Shown: positions 35,351-44,834 of the stretch, one piece after another
Position numbering within the stretch: the stretch's first letter is position 1
Layout: each line of letters begins with the position of its first letter
Source of the DNA: Deltaproteobacteria bacterium
GTDB taxonomy: Bacteria > Myxococcota_A > UBA796 > GCA-2862545
Reading direction: 5' to 3'
Assembly (NCBI GenBank): GCA_006226595.1
Contig: SBGP01000091.1
Coordinates: forward strand, 1-64,000
Length of the DNA stretch: 64,000 nucleotides
Translations under genes and position numbers: made by a program
The notes under the pieces: model-generated
The model's input: the letters and a program-made list of their open reading frames with translations, nothing else
Told to the model about the DNA's origin: nothing
Database searches by the model: none

Positions 35351-38287
35351 TCAGCTGTCGAAGAGGTCGCGGAGCTCGGTCGCCGAGAGCGCCCTGAGCA
35401 TGCCCCCATCGGCCCCAAGCGCCGCCTCTGCGACGTCCCGCTTGGCTTCCTGCAGCGCGAGGATCCGCTCCTCGACCGTGCCCTCGGCGACGAGCTTGAG
35501 GCTCACCACCGGCTTGTCCTGGCCGATGCGGTGCGCTCGGTCCGTCGCCTGCTGCTCGACCGCCGGGTTCCACCACGGGTCGAGGTGCACGACGTAGTCG
35601 GCGGCAGTGAGGTTGAGGCCGGTGCCTCCCGCCTTCAGCGAGAGCAGGAACACCGGCGGCCCCTTCGGGTCCTGGAAGGCGTCGATCACCGCCTTGCGAT
35701 CGCGGGTACTGCCGTCGAGGCGGACCCACGCGATGCCGAGCTCGCGGAGCCGCACCTCGACCCGGTCGAGCATGCTCGTCCACTGCGAGAACACGAGGGC
35801 CTTGTGGTCGTCCACGACGAGCTCGACGAGCAACTCCTCCAGCCGGTCGAGCTTGGCCGACGGCGCCCCCTGACCGGCCTCGCCCGGGAGCAGGGCCGGG
35901 TCACACGCTGCCTGACGCATGCGCAGCAGGGCCTCGAGCACCGCCAGGGCCTGTCCCTGACGCACCTTGCCGTCGGCGAGGACCTCCTGGACCTTGGCGC
36001 GCTGCGCGAGTCGCACGGCCTCGTAGACCTTGCGCTGCTCGGCGCTCATCTCGCACTCGACGACCATCTCGGTGAGCGGCGGAAGCTCGGTGGCCACCTG
36101 GGACTTCAGGCGACGCAGTACGTACGGCCGAATGCGGCGCCGCAAGCTCGCCGCCGACTGCAGGTCGCCGTTCTCGATGGGGCGAGCGAAACGCTCGCGG
36201 AAGGTGGCCAGGCTGCCGAGGAAGCCCGGGATGAGGAAGTGGAACAGGCTCCACAGCTCCTCGAGGCGGTTCTCGACCGGCGTACCCGAGAGGCACAGGC
36301 GGTGCTTCGCGCGGAGCTTGCACGCGGCGCGCGCGGTCTGCGACTGCGGGTTCTTGATCGCCTGCGCCTCGTCGAGCACCGCGTAGGACCACTCGGTCTT
36401 CACGAGGTCCGCGAGGTCCATGCGCATCAGCGTGTAGCTGGTGAGCACGAGGTCCGCGTCGGGGTCGAGCACGCGCTGCGGGCCGTGGTACACGCAGACC
36501 TTGAGCCCCGGAGCGAAGCGGTTGGCCTCGCGCTTCCAGTTCGAAAGCACCGAGGTCGGGGCGACGACCAGCGAGCGTCCCCCGGCATCGAGGATCGCGG
36601 CGAGCGCCTGGAGCGTCTTTCCGAGGCCCATGTCGTCGGCAAGCACGCCGTTGAGCTCGACCTTGCGCAGGAAGCGCAGCCAGCCCACGCCCGTCGCCTG
36701 GTAGTGGCGAAGGTCGGCGCGCAGTCCCGGCGGCGCGGTGACCTCCTCCATGCCCTCCTCGCCCTCGAGCACCTCGCGCAGCCGCTGCAGGTCGGGCGGT
36801 ACGGTCGCCTGGGTACCCTCGGCGAGGTCCATGAGGGAGGCGAGGCTCTGCTTCGGTACCGTGCCGTCGGACTGGCGCGCTTCGAGGAGCTCGCGCAGCA
36901 CGGCGCCATGCTCCTTGAGCCAGTCCTTGGGAAGCGGTGCGTAGCCGCCATCGAGCAGCGGTACGAGCGGGCGACGGCCCGCCCACGCGCGCAAGACCTC
37001 GACCGGATCGGCGCGTCCCGCCTCGGTGAAGAAGTCGAGGTCGACGGAGTACAGCCCATTGCCCTCGTCCTCGCGCACCGCCATCTGGAACCGTGGCTGC
37101 TCTTGCGCCACCTGGAAGCGCGACACGTCGACACTGCCCTGGACCACACCGTCGAACAGTGGCAGGCGGCGGGTCAGGAACTCGGCGGCCTCGGCGGGGT
37201 GGAAGGTCCGCGTCATGCCGATGCTCATGCTCATCCGCGACGAGAACGCATGGCCGAGGGCCCGCTCCTTGCCCATGTCGCGGGCGGGGACGACGTCGCC
37301 GAGCGCCTTGAGGACCCCCTGCTCGACGCGCGCGACGATAGGATCGCCGTACACGATGCGCGCGCTGACCTCGAGGCCGGCGGCGACCTCGGAGAGCACC
37401 AGCTCGACCCGAGGCTCCAGCGCGCTGTCCTCGGGCAGACGATCGGTGTTCACGTCGACGGGGATCTGCTCGCGAAGCCGCGGCAGGACATCCCCCACCA
37501 GACGGCCGACACGCGAGGGATCGAAGCGCACGCCGGCAATCAGCGTGCGGCGCTGCTCGGCGTCGAGTCGACCGTGCGACGACGGCGACAGCACGCCATC
37601 CTTGAAGGCAGCGCCGCGGAACAGCTCGTCGAGGTTCGGCGGGCGCACCAGACGCAGCAGGAAGCCCTCGTCGTCATCGTCGACGCGCACGCGAAACAGG
37701 GTGGGATCGGACGACAGCTCGATGGGCTCACCGTCCAGCGTCGCCGGCGCGTTCCCCTCGAGGAACACGAGCAACCGCCGCAGGGTCTCACCGGAGAGCG
37801 CCCCGGCGGAGGCCGTCGCAAGCAGGCTCTCGGCCTGCACATCCCCGCGCTCGGCGAGGATCTCGGACCGCGCCAGGGGCTTGGTGAGCGGCTCGACCCG
37901 CCCGTCCCCGTAGAGCAGTACGCGCTTGACCGAGAGCGCCGAGGAGCCCTCGCGACGGAAGTCGTAGCGAACGCGCACCTTGTACGCCTTCTTCGGCTCG
38001 GGCAGCGCTTCTCCGGAGAGTCGACTCTCCCGGGTCGCGATGATGCCCGCGCAGACGTGGAGACAGGCGTCTCCCGGCAGCTCGCAGTCGCAGTCCCAGT
38101 CCTCGTCCTCGGGGAACAGGAACACGTCGTGTGGCGTGGCCCGCCGGCGGCCCTTCACCCGCAGGTGGATCTCGTCGCCATCGTCGGAGACGCCCTGCAC
38201 GGCGCCATCCCGTACGAGCTCCACGGCGGCTCCCCACGCGCGCTCATTGGCCGCGTCTCGGATCGCATCGAGCAGTGCGTCGATCAC
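35351..38287 (-). CDS. SWIM/SNF2-family DNA helicase
   Basis: The 978-residue protein starts at the GTG preceded by GGGAG, while a GTG four codons upstream lacks such a site. The N-terminal part carries a SWIM zinc finger (DCDCELPGDACLHVC). The C-terminal half is a SNF2 ATPase: ADDMGLGKT (Walker A), DEAQ box in LDEAQAIKN, SGTPVENRLEELWSLFHFL, VFSQWTSMLDRVE, SLKAGGTGLNLT and DRAHRIGQ. Bacterial members of this group are thought to remodel nucleoprotein or RNA polymerase complexes, as HepA/RapA does. The gene is alone in its direction between the cpaB pair and the glutaredoxin gene. Confidence 0.93.
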   Translation of the reverse strand: MIDALLDAIRDAANERAWGAAVELVRDGAVQGVSDDGDEIHLRVKGRRRATPHDVFLFPEDEDWDCDCELPGDACLHVCAGIIATRESRLSGEALPEPKKAYKVRVRYDFRREGSSALSVKRVLLYGDGRVEPLTKPLARSEILAERGDVQAESLLATASAGALSGETLRRLLVFLEGNAPATLDGEPIELSSDPTLFRVRVDDDDEGFLLRLVRPPNLDELFRGAAFKDGVLSPSSHGRLDAEQRRTLIAGVRFDPSRVGRLVGDVLPRLREQIPVDVNTDRLPEDSALEPRVELVLSEVAAGLEVSARIVYGDPIVARVEQGVLKALGDVVPARDMGKERALGHAFSSRMSMSIGMTRTFHPAEAAEFLTRRLPLFDGVVQGSVDVSRFQVAQEQPRFQMAVREDEGNGLYSVDLDFFTEAGRADPVEVLRAWAGRRPLVPLLDGGYAPLPKDWLKEHGAVLRELLEARQSDGTVPKQSLASLMDLAEGTQATVPPDLQRLREVLEGEEGMEEVTAPPGLRADLRHYQATGVGWLRFLRKVELNGVLADDMGLGKTLQALAAILDAGGRSLVVAPTSVLSNWKREANRFAPGLKVCVYHGPQRVLDPDADLVLTSYTLMRMDLADLVKTEWSYAVLDEAQAIKNPQSQTARAACKLRAKHRLCLSGTPVENRLEELWSLFHFLIPGFLGSLATFRERFARPIENGDLQSAASLRRRIRPYVLRRLKSQVATELPPLTEMVVECEMSAEQRKVYEAVRLAQRAKVQEVLADGKVRQGQALAVLEALLRMRQAACDPALLPGEAGQGAPSAKLDRLEELLVELVVDDHKALVFSQWTSMLDRVEVRLRELGIAWVRLDGSTRDRKAVIDAFQDPKGPPVFLLSLKAGGTGLNLTAADYVVHLDPWWNPAVEQQATDRAHRIGQDKPVVSLKLVAEGTVEERILALQEAKRDVAEAALGADGGMLRALSATELRDLFDS

Positions 38288-38493
38288 GGGCGCTCCCACG
38301 GGCCGACGTCAGAACCACCCCGCGTGACGCAAAGGGCCCGGACGAAGGTGGAGAGCGAGCGGCGAAGGTGCGGCATCAGGGCGTTCACGGGGAGGAAGGG
38401 AGCACGCCCGGGTCGGGGCGCACAACGGGAAGAGGCCGGCTGAAAGCCGACCTCGCGAGACGATCGGGGCCGCCGCGGCGGCGAAAGCGCGAG

Positions 38494-38817
38494 CTAGGCG
38501 TCGGCCTTCGGGTGGTCCGCGACGAGCTTCTCGAGCTCACCGTTCTGGTAGAGCTCCCAGCAGATGTCCGAGCCACCGATGAACTGGCCATCGATGTACA
38601 GCTGCGGAATCGTGGGCCAGGAGGAGAACTCCTTGATGCCCTGACGGATCTCCATGTCGGAGAGCACGTCGACGGTCTCGAACGGGACACCGAGGGTGTT
38701 GACGATGTTCACCGCGCGCATGGAGAAGCCGCACTGCGGAAAGTTGCGGGTCCCCTTCATGAAGAGGAGCACGCGGTTGTCGTCGACGAGCTTCTGGATG
38801 CGATCCTGAACAGACAT
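38494..38817 (-). CDS. grxD: Monothiol glutaredoxin (CGFS type)
   Basis: A 107-residue Grx4-like protein with the CGFS active site at residues 29-32 and the WPTIPQLYIDGQFIGGSD segment that binds glutathione. CGFS glutaredoxins carry a [2Fe-2S] cluster and pass it to target proteins. They work with BolA, whose gene precedes this one. The start overlaps the bolA stop by one base (TGATG). Length and motifs are standard. Confidence 0.96.
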   Translation of the reverse strand: MSVQDRIQKLVDDNRVLLFMKGTRNFPQCGFSMRAVNIVNTLGVPFETVDVLSDMEIRQGIKEFSSWPTIPQLYIDGQFIGGSDICWELYQNGELEKLVADHPKADA

Positions 38818-39068
38818 CAGCGGTCTCCGTGAGGCCAGGCCTCGGGGGTGTAGGTCTTGAGCGCCAGCGCGTGGATGTCGGTGCCGACATGCGGGCCGAG
38901 GGCCTTGTACACGAGCTGGTGCTGCCGAACGAGGTTCAGCCCGGCGAAGGCCGAAGACACGACCTCGGCCTGGAAGTGCTCGCCATCATTCATCTCGTTG
39001 ATGACGAGGCAGGTGCAGTCGGGAAGCGCGTCCTCGACCATTTCCTTGATGCGCTCAGCGGCGAACAT
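38817..39068 (-). CDS. bolA: BolA family protein
   Basis: The 83-residue protein has the BolA core: DALPDCTCLVINEMNDGEHFQ as a single unit, then VVSSAFAGLNLVRQHQLVY with the conserved R-x-R/H-x-x-V-Y pattern, and HALALKT with the conserved His. BolA proteins pair with CGFS glutaredoxins to form a cluster-bridged complex that regulates or delivers iron-sulfur clusters. The two genes form a tight operon here. A GAGGAG site precedes the ATG. Confidence 0.93.
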   Translation of the reverse strand: MFAAERIKEMVEDALPDCTCLVINEMNDGEHFQAEVVSSAFAGLNLVRQHQLVYKALGPHVGTDIHALALKTYTPEAWPHGDR

Positions 39069-39128
39069 GGGGCTCCTCGGCGAACTGCATGAGTATTCAC
39101 ACCCCTCGCCGCGGGCAAGGCGTCCGCA

Positions 39129-39164
39129 CGCAACGTTGCGATGACGGCGATGACCCGCGGGTCA
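39129..39164. repeat. Two perfect palindromes between bolA and pyrF
   Basis: CGCAACGTTGCG (39129-39140, 12 bp) and TGACCCGCGGGTCA (39151-39164, 14 bp) lie 10 bp apart, the second running into the pyrF stop codon. They could be operators for the bolA promoter, which reads away to the left, or RNA hairpins at the end of pyrF. Confidence 0.45.
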
Positions 39165-40046
39165 GCGTAGACCCGCCACCCGGCCCAGCTCCTCGGCGGC
39201 GGCCTCGGCGCGCGCCCGCACGGCCCCGGCGTAGTCGTCGTCGTCACCCGCCCCGAACAGCACGCCACGCGACGAATTGATCAGCGCGCCAAGACCATCC
39301 TCGCGGAACAGCGGACGCACGTCCTCCGCCCCACCGCCCTGGGCGCCGTAGCCAGGCACCAGGAACCAGCAGTGAGGCATGGCCGCCCGCCACGCCGCCG
39401 CCTCCGCGGGGACCGTCGCCGCCACCACGGCACCCACCGGCCCGAGCCCACAGGCGCCGGCGCGCTTGGCGCTCTCCGCGTCGACCCACGCAGCAATGCG
39501 CTCGGCCACGGGAAGCTCCGTCTGCCACACCGCGGCTCCCGGGTTGGAGGTGCGCACGAGCACCCACACGCCCTTCTCGCCATCACAGCGAGCCAGGAAG
39601 GGCTGGAGGGACTCCGGCCCCAGGTACGGGGCCAGCGTGATCGAGTCGGCGCCGAGCGGACCGTGGTCGTCGAGTGCGCCGACGGCGTAGGCCTCCGCGG
39701 TCGACCCGATGTCGCCGCGCTTCGCGTCGAGCACCACGGGCAGGTCGAGGTCCCGCGCCACGTGCACCAGGCGCTCGAGCGCCACCACGCCGGGCGCACC
39801 GAGCGCCTCGAAGAAGGCAACCTGCGGCTTCACCGCCGCCGCGACGTCGGCGACGGTCTCGAGCACCTGCACGGCCCAGTCGCCCACGGCCATCGCGGTC
39901 GCCTCGCGGCCCGCGCGTCCTTCACGGCCTTCGAACCGCGCGCGCATGTCCGCCGGGAGCCGATGCAGGTGCGGGTCGATGCCCACACACAGCGGGGCGC
40001 GGGTGGCGCGCACACGCGCGGCGAGACGGTCGGCAAAGGGCGTCAT
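39162..40046 (-). CDS. pyrF: Orotidine 5'-phosphate decarboxylase (subfamily 2)
   Basis: The 294-residue enzyme makes UMP from OMP in pyrimidine synthesis. It contains the signature LDAKRGDIGSTA with the catalytic Asp-Lys-Asp array, an early CVGIDPHLH segment and the glycine-rich LVPGYGAQGG phosphate site. The length and N-terminus match the longer subfamily 2 (PyrF of myxobacteria and mycobacteria). The start follows GGAGG plus 4 bases. The gene is divergent from the lipoprotein gene at 40176. Confidence 0.95.
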   Translation of the reverse strand: MTPFADRLAARVRATRAPLCVGIDPHLHRLPADMRARFEGREGRAGREATAMAVGDWAVQVLETVADVAAAVKPQVAFFEALGAPGVVALERLVHVARDLDLPVVLDAKRGDIGSTAEAYAVGALDDHGPLGADSITLAPYLGPESLQPFLARCDGEKGVWVLVRTSNPGAAVWQTELPVAERIAAWVDAESAKRAGACGLGPVGAVVAATVPAEAAAWRAAMPHCWFLVPGYGAQGGGAEDVRPLFREDGLGALINSSRGVLFGAGDDDDYAGAVRARAEAAAEELGRVAGLR

Positions 40047-40175
40047 CGGGCCTCCGGTCCCCCCGGATATCGGCGCGACAGCCGTCAGCAAGCACCGAAC
40101 GCCCTTCGTCACAGGCTCGTCGTGCGCGCGGACGCGGCCTCCTCGCGATACTGTCTGGTCACTGGAGGAACGCGC

Positions 40176-40700
40176 ATGCGCATCCTGGTCATCACCACCC
40201 TGCTCGCTCTCGGCGTCGCGTGCACCGACGACGGCGGCAACAACAACAACGACAGCTCGGACACCGACGACGGCTGCCCCGACGGCCTCTCCAAGGCGAG
40301 CTCCGCCGCCGCGCTGATCAACGGCTACACCCAGAACGGCATCGGGCTCGCGCTCGCCTACGATGCGGACGTCACCACGTCCGGCGGCCAGCCCGCCGCG
40401 TGTGTCAGCAGCGACCGTCGCCTGGCCCAGTGGGTGCTGTCCTCGGCCGGCGAGCCCGCGCTCATCGTGCGGCAGTCGGTGACCAGCTTCGGTAGCCAGG
40501 CCATCGACGGCTCCGACGGTGCGCTGACCCTCGAGATCATCGGCATCGAGACCACTGCCGCCGACGACTGGCAGTCCGCCCTGTGGACCGTCGAGGCCGA
40601 GGGCACCTCCGGCCCGGTAACGTCGGTCATCGACGGCACCGCGATCACCGGAGCCGGCGGCAACTACAGCCTCAACGCCGCCCTCGAAGCCACGCCCTGA
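40176..40700 (+). CDS. Small lipoprotein, unknown function
   Basis: A 174-residue protein with a lipoprotein signal (ITTLLALGVAC), an Asn/Asp/Ser-rich linker with a run of four Asn, and a mature domain with two Cys that may form a disulfide. No family is recognised. GGAGG lies seven bases before the ATG. A hairpin terminator follows the stop codon and is shared with the opposing gene. Confidence 0.7.
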   Translation: MRILVITTLLALGVACTDDGGNNNNDSSDTDDGCPDGLSKASSAAALINGYTQNGIGLALAYDADVTTSGGQPAACVSSDRRLAQWVLSSAGEPALIVRQSVTSFGSQAIDGSDGALTLEIIGIETTAADDWQSALWTVEAEGTSGPVTSVIDGTAITGAGGNYSLNAALEATP

Positions 40701-40749
40701 TCCGCGGGCGGGCGACAACCCACGCGACAACGCCGTCACCAAAACGAGA

Positions 40750-40783
40750 GAAGCCCCGCCGGTCCAGCGACCGACGGGGCTTC
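40750..40783. terminator. Terminator hairpin between convergent genes
   Basis: GAAGCCCCG-C-CGGTC pairs with GACCG-A-CGGGGCTTC around loop CAGC, giving 14 paired positions with one mismatch. On the minus strand it is followed by TCTCGTTTT. It lies between stops at 40700 and 40803 and would serve both genes, best for the minus strand. Confidence 0.7.
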
Positions 40784-40802
40784 GTCGTGAGCGGCGCGGA
40801 GC

Positions 40803-42851
40803 TTACTCCTCGCCCTCGCCCTCGCCCTCTTCGTCGAGCTCGGCATCCTCGCTCGGCTCCGGGGCCTTGCCGTAGGTGACCGAGAACTCGATGGTGACGT
40901 AGTCGTCCTCCTTCTCCTCGTCGGTCTCGACCTCGTGCTCGGGCCAGACGATGTCGTCGATCCGCTTCTTGATGCACTTGCGCATCGGGCGGTTCTCGAC
41001 CTTGGTCTTGCCGTCGACCTCGAACCAGCCGATCTTGCCCTTCTTGGTGACCTCGAAGGACGCCTTGTAGAGGCCCTCGAGACCCTCTTCCTCGCCGAAG
41101 TCGACGGCCTTCTGCTGGCAGTAGGCCAGGGCGTCGACCTCGTAGTCGAGGTAGTCGCCGTAGCCCTCGGGCAGGCGCTTGTCGACGGTCTTGGCGTAGC
41201 GGAGCGGACGCGGGCTCGGGACTTCCCAGCCCTCGACGGCGGTCGCGCGGAAGTCCTCGAAGGTCTCCTGCGACAGCTCGCACCAGGTGCCCTCACGCGG
41301 AACGACGGTGTCGTCCTGCGCGGTCATCAGGCTGGCGAGGCAGTAGTCGGCGACCTGGCGAATCATCGCGCGGTCGTTGACCAGCAGGGTCATGCCCGGG
41401 CTCTCGGTCTGCTCGAACGCAGAGTCGGTCTGCGCGAGCAGGTCCTTCTCTTCGTCGCCGTCGCCGTACCAGCGAACCGGACCGTTGTAGAGACCGCGCT
41501 TGTCGGCGCGGGCCCACAGCTGGTTCGTCGGGTCGGCCTGCGTGGACGCCGCGAGCGGCAGGTAGGCGGCGTTACGGGACATGGCCATCTCGGGCACGTC
41601 CTTGTTGATCTCGCCCATGCGGACGAGGAGCATCGCGCCCGCCGGAGCGGCCTGCATCGCCGTGAACAGGTTCTCGGCCGGCATCGACGCGTTGGCCGCG
41701 AGGAGCACCGGGCGGTTCGAGAGCTGCGCCTGGGCGAGCGGGGTCTCGTCCTCGTCCCAGCCCTGGCCGTTCCACTTGTAGCGGCGAACCCAGGACATGG
41801 TCTGGTCAGCGCCCTCTTCGACCTCGTCCTTCTGGAGGACGAGCAGGTCGCCGAAGCCGCCGCCAGCGGGACGGGCGTCGACGAGCGCGCCCTTCATCGC
41901 GATGGCCGCAGCCGGGAGCTCGACGCCGATCTCGTCGAGAACCTGGACCATCGGGCCGAGGTTACCGACCTCGCGGACCTCCCAGGTCTTGGTGAGCTCC
42001 GCACCACGGGCGACGAGCATCATCGCGGCGAGCGCGGTGATCGCGGCACCATCGATGATCATGTACTTCTGGACGGCCTCGCCGAGCTCCATGAACAGCG
42101 CGCACAGCGCGATCAGGAAGCCGAAGGCCCACGCGATCCAGGAGAGGTTGGTGACGACGTTCATCGTCTCCAGGCCCGCGATCAGCGTGGTGTCGATGGA
42201 GTCCGGGGACGCCTGCAGCGCGTTGTCGATCGCCGTGACCTCGGCGGTCAGCGCGACGTAGTGGCCAATCTGGCCGACCGCGCCGAGGAACGCGACGCCC
42301 GCCGCGAACCGCAGGGCGGCCACGCGCTCGGCGTCGTCGAACAGGCCGCGACGCAGGGAAGCGACGACGATGCCGAAGCCGCCGACCACGACCACACCGA
42401 GGACGGGGGTCATCTGACCGGCCGCGCCCCACTGGCTGCCGAGCACGAGCACGGCAACGGATGCGCCGATGATCAGGATGACGGCGAACACCGCATCGAC
42501 GAAGGTCCAGCCCCAGTCCTTGCCGGAGCGGACGATCGCGGGAATCGCCGCACACCAGGTCGCGAGGACCAGGACGCCCGCGGCGGCCATGCGGCCGGAC
42601 GCGGCGGTAGCGAGCGCGTCACGGAGGCCGGAGTTGGCCAGCATGTCGAGCTGAGTGATGTCACCAGCCTCGAGCCCCGTGAGGGTGCTCGCTCCGACGC
42701 CACGAACGGCGAGGGAGGTGAGGATGAGGACGAGCAGCGGGAGACCGACGTATCCGATGACCGGAACGCGCTTCCCGAGAATGCCGAGACCCAGCATGCC
42801 CAAACAGGCAAGGGCGCCGAGACCAGCGAGTGGAATGATGAGCGAGCTCAT
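40803..42851 (-). CDS. Polytopic membrane protein with TonB/AgmX-like C-terminus
   Basis: The 682-residue protein has about eight membrane segments in its first 290 residues and a long soluble part thereafter. Near the end, FEVTKKGKIGWFEVDG and RKCIKKRIDDIVWPE resemble the AgmX/PglI C-terminal domain, a TonB-like fold seen in myxobacterial motility and envelope proteins. It ends in an acidic tail with repeated Glu-Gly. The central region (300-560) is not recognised. It probably spans the inner membrane and reaches into the periplasm; the role is unknown. A 228-bp gap separates it from the divergent gene at 43080. Confidence 0.7.
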   Translation of the reverse strand: MSSLIIPLAGLGALACLGMLGLGILGKRVPVIGYVGLPLLVLILTSLAVRGVGASTLTGLEAGDITQLDMLANSGLRDALATAASGRMAAAGVLVLATWCAAIPAIVRSGKDWGWTFVDAVFAVILIIGASVAVLVLGSQWGAAGQMTPVLGVVVVGGFGIVVASLRRGLFDDAERVAALRFAAGVAFLGAVGQIGHYVALTAEVTAIDNALQASPDSIDTTLIAGLETMNVVTNLSWIAWAFGFLIALCALFMELGEAVQKYMIIDGAAITALAAMMLVARGAELTKTWEVREVGNLGPMVQVLDEIGVELPAAAIAMKGALVDARPAGGGFGDLLVLQKDEVEEGADQTMSWVRRYKWNGQGWDEDETPLAQAQLSNRPVLLAANASMPAENLFTAMQAAPAGAMLLVRMGEINKDVPEMAMSRNAAYLPLAASTQADPTNQLWARADKRGLYNGPVRWYGDGDEEKDLLAQTDSAFEQTESPGMTLLVNDRAMIRQVADYCLASLMTAQDDTVVPREGTWCELSQETFEDFRATAVEGWEVPSPRPLRYAKTVDKRLPEGYGDYLDYEVDALAYCQQKAVDFGEEEGLEGLYKASFEVTKKGKIGWFEVDGKTKVENRPMRKCIKKRIDDIVWPEHEVETDEEKEDDYVTIEFSVTYGKAPEPSEDAELDEEGEGEGEE

Positions 42852-43079
42852 GAAGGTAGACCCCTCCGAGTGGACCGGCGCAGCCTAGCAGGCCCCGCAC
42901 CACACGACGAGGTGTCGGTGTGCGCTGATACAGCCGGCATAGGCCCTACCCCCACGAAGTGCCGACGCCGTGCGGATCAGCGGGATGTCAGGAACCCGCA
43001 AGGGACCCATGACACCCCCTCCGATCGTGCTGCACCCACCGGGCTGGGCCCTCCCCGGGCCCTGGATTAGGCTGCCGGC

Positions 43080-44828
43080 ATGACCCGTCCGACGCCACTC
43101 GAGCTGCTGCGACGCGGGGGCCTCGGGCTCGGGCTCGGCGCCCTCGACGCGACGTGGACGCTCGCCTCCTCCCCGCTTGGGTGGACCCGCACCGTCGACA
43201 CGGCCCTGGTCGCTCTCGGCGGCTGGATGATGATCGCCCTGTTCGTGGCCCCTCAGCGCCGCGAACCCGCTGAGCACGCCGCTGCGCTGGGTCTGGTCGC
43301 CGCGCTGCTCGCTGCCATCGGCGCGATCCCATGGCCGGCGCCGTGGATGGCCCGGGTGGCCCTCGTGGTCGCGGTTTCCGCCGCCTCCGCGCGCCCCGTG
43401 GCCCCGAGGATCGGCGTCGGTGTCGCGGTCCTCGCCCTGTTCACCTGGCCGCTGCGCGCGCCGTGGACGGCACCGCGGGCGGCATCCGGCGACGGCCCGA
43501 ACATCCTCTTCGTCACCGTGGACACGTTTCGCGCCGACGGCCGATCCAGCGCACGCCACGGACTGGGCGAAGACCTCACGCCGTTCCTCGACAAGCTCGC
43601 CACAAGGGGTTGCGCGGTCGAGCCCGCTTTCTCGACCTCGCCACTGACCGGGCCGAGCCACGCTGCCCTGCACTCGGGCGTGCACCCCATCGACCTCGGG
43701 GTCCTGCTCAACGCCCGTCCACTGCCGACGGACATCCCGTGGCTGGCCGAGGAGCTCGCGGCCGCCGGCTACCGGACCGAGGCCTTCGTGAGCAGCGCCA
43801 TGCTCGACGGCAAGCTCGGCTATGGGCGCGGCTTCGACCGTTACGACGACGACATCGACGGCTGGACGAACGCACGCCGAACCGCACTCGGGTTCGCACT
43901 CGGCACGCCCGACGCCCAGGCCGCCTTCGAGCGCCCGGGAACCGAGACCCTCCACCGCTTCGCCACCTCGGGCTCCGTGGACGGCCCACTGTTCGCGTGG
44001 GTGCACCTCTACGACCCGCACCGCCCCTACACGCCCACGGAGCAAGGCATGGCGGCGGTCACCACGCCGGTCGAGCTGCCAGGAGCCAGCGCCTTCGATC
44101 ACCACCCCGTCGGCCCACCGCCCGTGCGTGGGGCTCCCGGAGGCCAGCTCGCGGCACTCCACACCGAGCTCTTCGGCGGCGTCGGCCGTCGGCCGGCGAC
44201 CGAGCGCGAGATGCGGGACGGCACCGCCTCAGCGGCGGCCGAGCGCTATCTCGGCGAAATCCACGACACGGACGCCCTCGTGGCCGCCGTCTTCGCGGCG
44301 TTCGAGGCGCGGACCGGCGCTCCGCCAGACGCCTGGGTCGTCGTCGGCGACCACGGCGAGAGCCTCACCGAACACCACGAGCTCGGCTCCCACCAGCGGC
44401 ACCTCTACCGCGCGAACACCGAGGTCCCCCTGCTCCTGTCGGGACCATGCCCCGAGGGGCCGGTGTCCACGGTGCACGTGGCCGACGCGGTGCGCGCACT
44501 GGCCGGCCTGAGCGAGCCAACCGCGTGGCAAGGCCCGGCGGTGTCGGCGGTCATGGGCCCTCCGCACGGGGTCGCGGCCGGGCCGCTGGTCCGCAAGCTC
44601 GTGTACCGCGAGGAGGGGCGCGAAGTGCTCGTCACCCTGCCTCCGAGCGGGCGCACCCAGGAGTTCTACGACCTCGCCAAGGACCCGCACGAGCGCTTCC
44701 CGCTGCCCCTGGACCCCGCGATGCTCCAGCGCGTCCAGCCGTGGATCGACCGCCTCGAAGCGAGCCGAACCAGCGACGTGGACGCCGAGATGCGCGAGGC
44801 CCTCGAGGCCCTCGGCTACGTGCAGTGA
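43080..44828 (+). CDS. Sulfatase/alkaline-phosphatase-fold membrane enzyme
   Basis: A 582-residue protein with three to four N-terminal membrane segments and a soluble domain of the sulfatase superfamily (ILFVTVDTFRADG, SPLTGPSHAALHSG, LYDPHRPY, VVGDHGESLTEH). The nucleophile position holds T190 instead of the Cys needed for formylglycine, so a phosphodiesterase or phosphotransferase (for example a lipid or glycan headgroup transferase) is more likely than a sulfatase. The active site should face the periplasm. The gene is in a run of envelope genes; no substrate can be named. Confidence 0.82.
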   Translation: MTRPTPLELLRRGGLGLGLGALDATWTLASSPLGWTRTVDTALVALGGWMMIALFVAPQRREPAEHAAALGLVAALLAAIGAIPWPAPWMARVALVVAVSAASARPVAPRIGVGVAVLALFTWPLRAPWTAPRAASGDGPNILFVTVDTFRADGRSSARHGLGEDLTPFLDKLATRGCAVEPAFSTSPLTGPSHAALHSGVHPIDLGVLLNARPLPTDIPWLAEELAAAGYRTEAFVSSAMLDGKLGYGRGFDRYDDDIDGWTNARRTALGFALGTPDAQAAFERPGTETLHRFATSGSVDGPLFAWVHLYDPHRPYTPTEQGMAAVTTPVELPGASAFDHHPVGPPPVRGAPGGQLAALHTELFGGVGRRPATEREMRDGTASAAAERYLGEIHDTDALVAAVFAAFEARTGAPPDAWVVVGDHGESLTEHHELGSHQRHLYRANTEVPLLLSGPCPEGPVSTVHVADAVRALAGLSEPTAWQGPAVSAVMGPPHGVAAGPLVRKLVYREEGREVLVTLPPSGRTQEFYDLAKDPHERFPLPLDPAMLQRVQPWIDRLEASRTSDVDAEMREALEALGYVQ

Positions 44829-44834
44829 CCCGCC

